Source: Campylobacter gracilis (GTDB lineage Bacteria > Campylobacterota > Campylobacteria > Campylobacterales > Campylobacteraceae). Taken from it: 64,000 bases of DNA. A program made the translations under genes and the position numbers. Each line of letters starts with the position of its first letter. Position 1 is the first letter of the stretch. The stretch covers positions 150,881 through 214,880 of the forward strand of contig NZ_JAHAFS010000001.1 in NCBI RefSeq assembly GCF_018374135.1, in the 5' to 3' direction. This document shows positions 56,363 through 64,000 of this stretch, in pieces. Under the pieces are notes generated by a model. The model was not told where the DNA came from. It searched no databases and saw only the letters and a program-made list of their open reading frames with translations.

Positions 56363-58210
56363 CTAGCCATCAAAATTAATCCTGAACCATCTACTTAAAA
56401 TATAAAGTATCCACATTTGATATCCCATATTTTTTTTCTTCTCATGTCTCTCATACATATATTTACAATAGTCAATTGAAATTAAATTATGTAAATCATT
56501 CTTTGTTTCAATAAGTTCTTTATGAAACCATATTGGCATCGTATAGCATAAAAATGGATTAAGTAATCCACCAAAACCAATCTTCGGATGATTTAATATA
56601 TAGTCTGGCAATCTATCACTAGCAATAGCTTTTAAAATACTTTTTGGTCCATTTTTCATTTTAACGCCAAAAGACAAGCTTGAACTATATTGAATTAGTT
56701 CATGATCCATAAAAGGGCTCCTGGCCTCTACACTAGCTGCCATACTTGGATAATCTATTCTTGATAAAATCAGTTCAGGCAATCTTAATTTATATTCTAT
56801 ATTTATAATCTTCCTTAAATAACTATCATTTAAATCATCTCTTATTTCGGTCATATAGTCGTTTAATATTTTGAATGAATTAAAATTTTTAGCGCCAACC
56901 CATAAATTATATTTTTCTCGTTCAGTAAATCCATGTATATGCATATTTGATACTAAAGAACCATTGTAAAAATTTAATTTTCTTGATATCCTGCTGGGCA
57001 AAAATTTAAAAATATCTTCAAAACTACTAAATTTACCAAAAGTTTTGTTTATAAAATTCATAGTTTTATATATAGGATACCCACCCAGCTCATCCCCGCC
57101 TTCACCAACCAACATAACTTTACTTTTACTCTCCAAAGCCACTATTGATAGAAGATAAACAAGGATCTCATTGATATCGCCCATAGGTCTATCTAAGCCG
57201 CCACTAAATGATATATATTTATCTATCAGGCTATCAAACATATTATCTGTAACTTTTTTGCCTATAAAATCAATATTATATTCATCAGCCAATCTTTTAG
57301 ATATAACAGATTCGTCAAAACTACTGGTTTTTTCATACGCTATATTTATTGCTTTTATATTTTTATTTATATCCTTAGAATAATATAGATTTAGTGAGCT
57401 ATCGAGTCCTCCACTTAATGCGACACAAACACCAACATCAGCTACATTCCTATATTTCATCGATGATTCTAATTTTTCTCTTGTTATATTTACGGCTGTT
57501 TCAAAAGAATCTTTATTGTCTATATTAATATAATCAGAGATATTAAAATATTGTTGTTTTTCAACACCCTGTTTTGATATTTTTAGATAATAGCCGGCCT
57601 CTAGCTTATATACATTTTTAAAAAATGTGCTTGGAGTCGGTGTTGTTAAAAAAGTGAGATAATGGTATATCGCTTCTTCATTAAATTCCTTGTTTATTAT
57701 ATTTGTTCTAAAAAAAACATGGGCTTCCGATGCAAAATAACATGCGCTGTCATTTAGTATATAATATAGGGGCTTTTTACCAAACCTATCTCTAACGAGA
57801 TAAATCTCATTTTTCTTTTTATCATAAATACAAAAGGCAAAAAAACCATTGAATTTCTTTATGCAATCTATACCCCACTCTTTATAGGCATATATTATAG
57901 TTTCCGTATCTGAATGATCGGTCCTAAATGCATATTTATTTTTTAGTTCTTTTCTAATCTCCATATGATTGTATATTTCGCCATTAAACACTAACACTAT
58001 TTCTTGATCATCGCTAAGCATAGGCTGATTCGCTAAATTTGCAGTATCTATAATAGCAAGTCTTCTATGAGCAAGTACGACATTATTATCATTATATATT
58101 CCTTGATAATCGGGCCCCCTGTGAGCCAATAATAAAGCCATTTTTTCTATTGCTTGTTTATCGGCATCTATAATGCTATTAAATGAAATCTTACCAACTA
58201 TACCGCACAT
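56363..58210 (-). CDS. asnB: Asparagine synthetase (glutamine-hydrolysing), polysaccharide-locus type
   Basis: The 615-aa product has the nucleophile Cys2 in MCGIVGKISF, then AHRRLAIIDTANLANQPM, NGEIYNH, the synthetase PP-loop ALSGGLDSSLNLYY and EARSPFMDHELIQYSS. Enzymes like this in surface-polysaccharide loci are thought to amidate sugar uronic acids rather than make asparagine. With UDP-ManNAcA made by WecBC here, a uronamide is plausible (inference). Only about 8 RAATTY sites occur despite the high AT content. AGGAG precedes the ATG. Confidence 0.92.
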   Translation of the reverse strand: MCGIVGKISFNSIIDADKQAIEKMALLLAHRGPDYQGIYNDNNVVLAHRRLAIIDTANLANQPMLSDDQEIVLVFNGEIYNHMEIRKELKNKYAFRTDHSDTETIIYAYKEWGIDCIKKFNGFFAFCIYDKKKNEIYLVRDRFGKKPLYYILNDSACYFASEAHVFFRTNIINKEFNEEAIYHYLTFLTTPTPSTFFKNVYKLEAGYYLKISKQGVEKQQYFNISDYINIDNKDSFETAVNITREKLESSMKYRNVADVGVCVALSGGLDSSLNLYYSKDINKNIKAINIAYEKTSSFDESVISKRLADEYNIDFIGKKVTDNMFDSLIDKYISFSGGLDRPMGDINEILVYLLSIVALESKSKVMLVGEGGDELGGYPIYKTMNFINKTFGKFSSFEDIFKFLPSRISRKLNFYNGSLVSNMHIHGFTEREKYNLWVGAKNFNSFKILNDYMTEIRDDLNDSYLRKIINIEYKLRLPELILSRIDYPSMAASVEARSPFMDHELIQYSSSLSFGVKMKNGPKSILKAIASDRLPDYILNHPKIGFGGLLNPFLCYTMPIWFHKELIETKNDLHNLISIDYCKYMYERHEKKKNMGYQMWILYILSRWFRINFDG

Positions 58211-58228
58211 ATATAACTCCTACCTTAA

Positions 58229-60358
58229 TCATATTAAAAACGAAATCTCCGTCGTCTGCACCATATCCCAAAGCTCTATCGGCCAGCCTTTTTTGCTTCC
58301 TTTTAGAGCTCCAAATAGCGCCTCGAGCTCTTCGAGCTGTCCTTTTTGGCTTGCGTTTGTTGAAATTTCTTTCACCCCCACTCCGTATCCTTTTAAGCTT
58401 TTATAATCGTCTAAAACGATGCTCTTACCGTCGAAGTGAATCTCCATAAATTCCTTACTTAGCTCCTTACTACCGTTTGCGAAATACTCGATATTGGCCA
58501 CCGAGCCGTCTTTGTATTTTAAGACGATCGATTTGTTATCCTCGGCGCTATATTTTTTGTTGCTCGGCGTGATAGCCTGCGAAAATACGCTCTCTATCTC
58601 GCTGCCCGTTAGCGCCGTCATCAGATCTATTATGTGGCACGCTTCGCCTATCATTCTACCGCCGTTTTCGTGCACCCAGTGATCCATCGGTATGTAGCCC
58701 GCATTCATCCTATATCTGATTATCATCGGATTTATTCTAGCGCTCGTGTGCTTTTTTATCTCCTGCGCGTAAGCGCTAAATCGCCTGTTAAATCCCACGA
58801 ATAAAAGGGGCTTGTCGCCGCCTCCTTCGTAAAATTTCTTTATCTTTTCAAGCTCGTCTTTGTTTGTTGCAAGCGGCTTTTCTACAAATACGTTTTTACC
58901 CGCCTCAAGCGCCTTTAAAGTAAGCTCCGCATGGCTATCGTGCCTTGTGGAGATGATCACCAGATCAACATTTTTATCATTTAAAATATCGTCTAAATTT
59001 GAAGTAGCGTAGTTCGCTCCGTATTGCTGCGCCACCGCCTTTGCCTTATGTCCGCTTCGGTTCATTATCGCGTAAATTTTATACTTATCCGTAAGCTTTG
59101 AGATATTAGGCAGGTGCATACCGGTAGCAAATCCACCGACTCCGACGAACGCGACGTTTATCACGTCCCTGTTTACTGGCGCGGAGCTTATGATGATTTT
59201 TTTATCGTGATTTAGATAGCTATCAAGCTCGGCTAAATTTGCCTCGCCGTAGTCGAGCAAAACCATAAGCGGCTTATTCTGCGAAGTCTGCAGCGACTCA
59301 AACGCCTCCGTTACCTGCTCGATAGGATATTTTGCGTCTATGAGCTTATCCAGCTTTATCAAATTTTCATTTACCAGCCTTAGATACTCGCTCATATTTC
59401 GATTTTCGGTCCATCTGACGTAGCTAAACGGATAATCAAGCCCCTGCTCTTCGTAGCTCTTGTCGTAGCGACCGGGACCGTAGGAAGTGGAGATGAGAAA
59501 ATCAAGCTCCTTTTTATACATATCCTCTCTATTGATCTGCATGCCGGCAACGCCTACGAGCACCACTCTGCCCTTCTTCTTGCACATCTGAAAGCTTTGC
59601 GATAGCGGCTCGCTACTGCTCGTAGCGGCGGTAAATAGCACGCCATCGGCGCCGTATCCGCCGCTCCAAGATGAAACGACGTCTAACAAATCGTCCTTTG
59701 ACGGGTTTATAACGAGCTCTGCGCCGTATTCCTTTGCTATCTGCAAGCGCCTATCGTCAAAATCGCTGACCGCAACCCTTACGCCTGAAATTTTAAGCAT
59801 CTGCACCGCAAGAAGCCCCAAAATCCCAGCTCCCACGACTACGCAGGTCTCGCCGAGCCTTAGATCGATCCGCCTAACGCCCTGCATCGCTATACCGCCG
59901 AGCGTCACGGTGCAAGCTCGCTCAAAGTCCATATCCTGCGACATTTTCATAACTAAATTTTTAGGCACGTCTACGTATTCTGCGTGGTTCGCAAGCCCTG
60001 CGCCGGCTGCGGCAACGCGCTCTCCGATTTCAAAATTTGAAACGCCCTCTCCGACTGCTATGACGACGCCGCTAAGCGAATAGCCGGTCGGGCTTCCGCT
60101 ATCAAGCTTGCCTTTTACCTTCGCATAGACGCTGGCTATGCCGTCGGATTTCACCATATTGATTACTTTTTTTACGTTCTCCGGCTGCTCCAAAGCCCTT
60201 CTGATCAGGCTTTTTCCGCTATTTAATACGCCGCTTATCTCGGTACCCGCCGATATGCAGCTATTTACTACTTTGATAAGAACGCATCCTTTTGAAACGC
60301 TCGGGGCTGGGATCTGTTCTGCTAAAACTTTGCCTTTTTTAACTATTGCTTGTATCAT
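58229..60358 (-). CDS. Two-domain oxidoreductase: Zn-alcohol-dehydrogenase-like plus Gfo/Idh/MocA
   Basis: 709 aa. Residues 1-370 are a medium-chain dehydrogenase (GYSLSGVVIAVGEGVSNFEI, nucleotide-binding VVGAGILGLLAVQ). Residues about 395-709 are a Gfo/Idh/MocA dehydrogenase (NVAFVGVGGFATGMHL and VFVEKPLATN). The same fusion is frequent next to heparinase-family and asnB genes in polysaccharide loci, where it is thought to process sugars. The reaction is unknown. It is more GC-rich than asnB downstream, so the locus is a mosaic. It is 18 bp upstream of asnB. Confidence 0.88.
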   Translation of the reverse strand: MIQAIVKKGKVLAEQIPAPSVSKGCVLIKVVNSCISAGTEISGVLNSGKSLIRRALEQPENVKKVINMVKSDGIASVYAKVKGKLDSGSPTGYSLSGVVIAVGEGVSNFEIGERVAAAGAGLANHAEYVDVPKNLVMKMSQDMDFERACTVTLGGIAMQGVRRIDLRLGETCVVVGAGILGLLAVQMLKISGVRVAVSDFDDRRLQIAKEYGAELVINPSKDDLLDVVSSWSGGYGADGVLFTAATSSSEPLSQSFQMCKKKGRVVLVGVAGMQINREDMYKKELDFLISTSYGPGRYDKSYEEQGLDYPFSYVRWTENRNMSEYLRLVNENLIKLDKLIDAKYPIEQVTEAFESLQTSQNKPLMVLLDYGEANLAELDSYLNHDKKIIISSAPVNRDVINVAFVGVGGFATGMHLPNISKLTDKYKIYAIMNRSGHKAKAVAQQYGANYATSNLDDILNDKNVDLVIISTRHDSHAELTLKALEAGKNVFVEKPLATNKDELEKIKKFYEGGGDKPLLFVGFNRRFSAYAQEIKKHTSARINPMIIRYRMNAGYIPMDHWVHENGGRMIGEACHIIDLMTALTGSEIESVFSQAITPSNKKYSAEDNKSIVLKYKDGSVANIEYFANGSKELSKEFMEIHFDGKSIVLDDYKSLKGYGVGVKEISTNASQKGQLEELEALFGALKGSKKGWPIELWDMVQTTEISFLI

Positions 60359-60379
60359 TGACTATAACCTTAAAAAATA

Positions 60380-61579
60380 TTAAATATTAGTATTTCGCGC
60401 ACCGCAAAAATCCAAAACTTCTTTTTCTATTTTTAGCCCTTTAAATTCCTTATGCCCGACTAAAAATACGATAATGTCCGAAATTTCAATAGCCTTTTTA
60501 TAATCCACTATCTCAAAATCTTTGTGAGCCTTGATATTGGGCTCCACAGCTACCACATCGACGCCGTCTGCGATCAGGCACTTGGTTATATTTAGCGCAG
60601 GCGATTCCCGCAAATCGTCGATGTCTGGCTTAAAAGCAAGCCCCATACACGCGACTTTGGGCTTTCTGCCGTTTTGCAGCTCAAATTTCAAAGCGGCGTT
60701 TTTGATTTTTTCAATACACCACTCGGCTTTGTGATCATTGACCTCTCTTGCGGATTTGATCAGCCTTGCTTCGTAGCCGCCCGCATGCACTATAAACCAT
60801 GGATCGACCGCTATGCAGTGCCCGCCTACGCCGCAGCCCGGGTTTAAAATATTAACTCGCGGATGACGGTTTGCTAGAGAAATGAGTTCCCAGACGTTAA
60901 TGCCGAATTTATCGCACAAAATGCTAAGTTCGTTTGCAAAAGCTATGTTTACGTCGCGGAAAGAGTTCTCTGTAAGCTTTGACATCTCTGCAGTTTTTGA
61001 GTCAGTCTGTAAAACTTCGCCTTCTACGAATTCTGCGTAAAATTCCGCTATTTTTTTAGTAGCAATTTTTGTAGTTCCACCCACGATTCTATCGTTTTGC
61101 GTAAGCTCTTTTAAAATTTTACCCGGCAAAACTCTCTCCGGGCAATGAGCGATATAAATTTTAGAAATATCAACACCGCCATTTTTTAAAATTTCACCTA
61201 TCTTTTCGGTAGTACCTACCGGTGAAGTGGATTCTAAAACGACCATATTATCGTCTTTTACATAAGGTATTATCGATTTTGCCGCACTTATGACATAATC
61301 GATATTTGGCACGTATCCGTCTCGAAACGGCGTCGGAACAGCTATGATAAAAACGTCTGCGAAATCAGGCCTAACGTCTGCTTTTAAATTTCCGCTCTGC
61401 ACTGCTTTTTTAACAAATACGTCAAGTTCCGGCTCTACGATATGAATTTTGCCCTGATTGATCGTATCTACGACGCTCTGAACCACATCAACGCCATGGA
61501 TTTTATAACCTCTGTTTGCCAAAAGCGCCGCCGTCGGCAGCCCTATATATCCAAGACCTAAGATGCAAACTTTTTTCAT
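60380..61579 (-). CDS. wecC: UDP-N-acetyl-D-mannosamine dehydrogenase
   Basis: The 399-aa UDP-sugar dehydrogenase has NAD-binding LGLGYIGLPTAALLANRGY at the N-terminus, FIIAVPTPF, ESTSPVGTTEKI, and the catalytic Cys in NPGCGVGGHCIAVDPWFIVH. The C-terminal GLAFKPDIDDLRESPAL is typical. It oxidises UDP-ManNAc to UDP-ManNAcA. Its start overlaps the wecB stop as ATGA. Confidence 0.94.
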   Translation of the reverse strand: MKKVCILGLGYIGLPTAALLANRGYKIHGVDVVQSVVDTINQGKIHIVEPELDVFVKKAVQSGNLKADVRPDFADVFIIAVPTPFRDGYVPNIDYVISAAKSIIPYVKDDNMVVLESTSPVGTTEKIGEILKNGGVDISKIYIAHCPERVLPGKILKELTQNDRIVGGTTKIATKKIAEFYAEFVEGEVLQTDSKTAEMSKLTENSFRDVNIAFANELSILCDKFGINVWELISLANRHPRVNILNPGCGVGGHCIAVDPWFIVHAGGYEARLIKSAREVNDHKAEWCIEKIKNAALKFELQNGRKPKVACMGLAFKPDIDDLRESPALNITKCLIADGVDVVAVEPNIKAHKDFEIVDYKKAIEISDIIVFLVGHKEFKGLKIEKEVLDFCGARNTNI

Positions 61580-62712
61580 AATATTCCTTTTAAAAATTCC
61601 AGTATTTTTTTACAAGCTTTACCGTCGCCATACGGACTTGTACTTTTACTCATTTTATCATATTCATCTTTTAAATTTAATAATTTTTGCACCTCTTTTA
61701 TGATATTTTCGCGCTTGGTGCCGATAAGCTTAACGCATCTTGCTCTTATCCCTTCAGGTCTTTCGGTAGTTTCTCTGATAACTAAAACGGGCTTGCAAAG
61801 GCTCGGTGCCTCCTCTTGAATACCGCCGCTATCTGTTACTATCATATATGACTTGCTCATGAGATAGACGAAACTATCATACTCTAGCGGATCGATTAAA
61901 AATATATTCGAAATGCCCGATAAAATTTCTCCCACAGGCTTTCTTACATTTGGATTTAGATGCACGGGGTAAACGATGTCGATATTTTCATTTTTTAGCG
62001 CTATTTCACGTAAAGCCTCACAAATATTAACAAAACCTTCTCCGAAATTCTCTCGTCTGTGCCCTGTAACGAGAATAAATTTTCTATCACTAATCTTATA
62101 TTTGGAATTTATAAAAGACAAAATTTTATTTTTTAGCAGCTCATTCTTTTCGATTTTATCTATCGTCCACAAAAGCGCGTCTATAACGGTGTTGCCACTA
62201 ACGATTATATTTTTTGAATCTTTGCCTTCTTTTAAGAGATTGTCTCTCGCATCGGCAGTCGGCGCGAAGTGATATTTAGCTATGAGCCCCGTCATCTGCC
62301 TATTTATCTCTTCAGGAAACGGCGAATAGATATCATGTGTCCTAAGCCCCGCTTCGACATGTGCTACGTCGATCTTTTGATAATACGCCGCTAAAGAGAC
62401 GGCATAAGTAGTAGTAGTATCTCCATGCACAAACACGATGTCCGGGGTATATTCGCTAAATACATCGCGCATACCAAGCAAAACACCCGACGTAATATCG
62501 TACAGATCCTGCCCTTGCTTCATTAAATTTAGATCAAAATCGGGCTTTATCTCAAAGAATTCCAAAACTTGATCGAGCATCTGTCTGTGCTGAGCCGTGA
62601 CGCAAACCTTCACTTCAAATTCCGCGTGTTTTTGAAATTCCTTTATCAACAGAGCCATTTTAATGGCCTCCGGGCGCGTCCCAAATACTATCAAAATTTT
62701 TCTTTTCGTCAT
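61576..62712 (-). CDS. wecB: UDP-N-acetylglucosamine 2-epimerase
   Basis: The 378-aa product has ILIVFGTRPEAIKMALL at the N-terminus, VHGDTTTTYA, HVEAGLRTHDIYSPFPEEINR, VTGHRRENFGEG and TDSGGIQEEAPSL, all diagnostic of non-hydrolysing WecB. It converts UDP-GlcNAc to UDP-ManNAc for WecC. GGGGAG lies just before the ATG. It is first gene of the leftward polysaccharide locus. Confidence 0.96.
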   Translation of the reverse strand: MTKRKILIVFGTRPEAIKMALLIKEFQKHAEFEVKVCVTAQHRQMLDQVLEFFEIKPDFDLNLMKQGQDLYDITSGVLLGMRDVFSEYTPDIVFVHGDTTTTYAVSLAAYYQKIDVAHVEAGLRTHDIYSPFPEEINRQMTGLIAKYHFAPTADARDNLLKEGKDSKNIIVSGNTVIDALLWTIDKIEKNELLKNKILSFINSKYKISDRKFILVTGHRRENFGEGFVNICEALREIALKNENIDIVYPVHLNPNVRKPVGEILSGISNIFLIDPLEYDSFVYLMSKSYMIVTDSGGIQEEAPSLCKPVLVIRETTERPEGIRARCVKLIGTKRENIIKEVQKLLNLKDEYDKMSKSTSPYGDGKACKKILEFLKGIL

Positions 62713-62862
62713 AAACTCCCCTAAATATCGGTTTTTTGACCAAATTTATCGCCGTAATTTTAATTAAATTTTGCTATATCGGCGCTTAACAATACATAAA
62801 TTCACCTATTTGTCGTTACTTGGATGGTATAGAATGTTCTTTCCTTCAAAGATGACTAAGAT

Positions 62863-63561
62863 TTATTTTAAATTATCAAAAAATTCTATCGCAAAATCAT
62901 CAAAAATTTTACCTTTCAAATGCGCTTTGCAAAATTCCACGATGAGTCCATGAAATAGTGCATATGCGCCGTTTTCGTTCTCCAGCTTATCTGCTTTTGC
63001 CGCCGCATCGCAGGGAAGATTAGCAGAATTTACAAGCTCATAGATCCGCTCAAATTCCAGCTCGCCGAGCCACGCGCTAAGCTCGTCGTAGCTTTCAAAC
63101 TCATAGCCTAAAGCCTCAAGCAGCCGCGCCGAATAGCTATCCGCAACCATCACCGTACGCTCGCACGCATAGCACAGGATTGCATCGCAGCTCTCCGCGC
63201 CGATCCCTTTGCGCGCTAACAGCCACTCGCGACTAACGCCCGCTTTAAAGCTCTCAAAATCCCCAAAATCCGCGATTATCGCTTTGCAAAGCAAGCTTAG
63301 GCGCCTAGCTTTTTGATTATAAAATCCGCTCACTTTGATGATCTGCGCAAGTTCCGCTTCCTCTAACCTGGCGATGCTTTCTAAGCTCAAAAGTCCCTTA
63401 CTACGCAGGTTTTGCAGTGCCGCATCGGCATTGCGCCACGCCGTGTTTTGGATCAAAATCGCCCCCACGACCACCTCAAAGCTTCCAAACGCGGGCCACC
63501 AGTGAAAATCCTTGATTTTCACGGCGCGAAAAAGCGCGATAAAAAGCTCGGTCGCGCTCAT
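62863..63561 (-). CDS. magIII: HhH-GPD DNA glycosylase, MagIII (3-methyladenine) type
   Basis: The 232-aa endonuclease-III-like protein has EVVVGAILIQNTAWRNADAA, SGFYNQKARRL, the helix-hairpin-helix with catalytic region REWLLARKGIGAESCDAILCYAC and VADSYSARLLEALG. SGFYNQKA and the CYAC block are characteristic of Helicobacter/Campylobacter MagIII, which excises 3-methyladenine. It lacks the C-terminal [4Fe-4S] cysteines of Nth. Its ATG overlaps the stop of a 41-aa upstream ORF (ATGA). Confidence 0.9.
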   Translation of the reverse strand: MSATELFIALFRAVKIKDFHWWPAFGSFEVVVGAILIQNTAWRNADAALQNLRSKGLLSLESIARLEEAELAQIIKVSGFYNQKARRLSLLCKAIIADFGDFESFKAGVSREWLLARKGIGAESCDAILCYACERTVMVADSYSARLLEALGYEFESYDELSAWLGELEFERIYELVNSANLPCDAAAKADKLENENGAYALFHGLIVEFCKAHLKGKIFDDFAIEFFDNLK

Positions 63562-63683
63562 TTCGCGCCTCCGAAATTTCTGGCAGCGTTTTTAAAATTT
63601 CGCGCGGCGGCGGCGATTTTTTGCGTGCGCTCTAACACTGCGATAAAATTTACGCCAAATTTAAATTCGCACGCTGTATTCAT
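63558..63683 (-). CDS. Small 41-aa ORF joined to both neighbours by ATGA overlaps
   Basis: ATG at 63683 overlaps the stop of the upstream gene, and its own TGA overlaps the magIII start; both are ATGA. The product (MNTACEFKFGVNFIAVLERT at the N-terminus, then an Ala/Asn/Phe-rich helix) is basic and unrecognised. The double coupling argues it is translated, possibly mainly to couple magIII to the upstream gene. Its 3' half carries RAATTY sites. Confidence 0.6.
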   Translation of the reverse strand: MNTACEFKFGVNFIAVLERTQKIAAAARNFKNAARNFGGAK

Positions 63684-64000
63684 CTGCCGCCACCTTTTAA
63701 ATTTGCAAAAAATTCCTCACCAAAGCTCAAGAAAAATTGCTTTGCCGCCCGACCGCTGCGGCTTGCGCGAAGCATCGCAAACTCACGCGCCTTTGCGTGC
63801 AGCTCGTCTAAATTTGCGGCAAAGCTCAAGCGAAATTCCGCCGCGCTCATACCTTGCGCAGCCGCAAAATAGGCATCTACGATCCCCAAATACTCCCGCA
63901 TGCTACCGCCGTAAAAGCTTAGCTGTAGCCCAAAGCGCTCGCTCAGGCTAATGCGCTCGTTCGCCGCGTCGCTTAGGTGCAGCTCGCCGCGGCTTATCTG
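63680..64000 (-). CDS. Unknown protein, C-terminal part (5' end beyond the window)
   Basis: An open frame runs from the window edge to TGA at 63680-63682: 106 codons of a soluble, mostly helical protein (RISLSERFGLQLSFYGGSMR near the beginning, ending EEFFANLKGGGR). No family recognised. It is the first visible gene of a leftward, overlapping set with the 41-aa ORF and magIII. Confidence 0.65.
   Translation of the reverse strand, partial: QISRGELHLSDAANERISLSERFGLQLSFYGGSMREYLGIVDAYFAAAQGMSAAEFRLSFAANLDELHAKAREFAMLRASRSGRAAKQFFLSFGEEFFANLKGGGR

Overview
The window looks like the chromosome of a Campylobacter (Campylobacterota), probably one of the higher-GC oral species; the species name is inference. 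The gene orders gltX-yggT-slt, psd-metallophosphoesterase and small Cys protein-fbp-mobB-lipoprotein are the arrangement I know from C. jejuni. The core genes are moderately GC-rich. They are flooded with the palindromic hexamer class RAATTY (AAATTT, GAATTC, AAATTC, GAATTT).

Layout. 1-30.8 kb: core genes. These are a TonB receptor end with an in-frame stop, a CreD-like protein, tsaD, a tandem pair of unknown paralogues, queC, ybeY, priA with a pseudopilin gene, psd, a metallophosphoesterase, a Crp-family regulator, mscL, gltX-yggT-slt, fbp-mobB, lysE, dapE, ogt, an M23 peptidase and a SYLF-domain protein. Long gene-free stretches packed with RAATTY sites interrupt them. 31.1-35.3 kb: tRNA-Lys(CUU) followed by an AT-rich mobile region with two tyrosine recombinases, an HTH partner and a degenerate ~20-bp repeat array. 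35.4-42.2 kb: a wrecked RTX/FrpC-like gene with at least ten disabling lesions. 42.6-62.7 kb: a leftward Wzx/Wzy-dependent surface-polysaccharide locus. 62.9-64 kb: a MagIII-type DNA glycosylase and its upstream neighbours.

How the genes work together. In the polysaccharide locus WecB/WecC make UDP-ManNAcA, and ManC, Gmd and an Rmd-like reductase make a GDP-6-deoxyhexose. WbaP-like, GT4 and other transferases build the unit, Wzx flips it, Wzy polymerises it and Wzz sets chain length. AsnB, a heparinase II/III-family protein and a two-domain oxidoreductase modify or trim the polymer.

Most notable signal. Three nearby housekeeping genes (queC, ybeY, priA) carry long in-frame low-complexity inserts absent from the normal families. 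In each, RAATTY recurs on a near-perfect lattice whose period differs per gene: 21 bp (heptapeptides) in queC, 15 bp (pentapeptides) in ybeY, 18 bp (hexapeptides) in priA. The same motif fills the gene-free stretches but is near chance in the AT-rich polysaccharide genes. RAATTY is the site methylated by CtsM and needed for DNA uptake in C. jejuni. My hypothesis is that these inserts are expansions of an uptake or methylation motif, tolerated in frame inside essential proteins.
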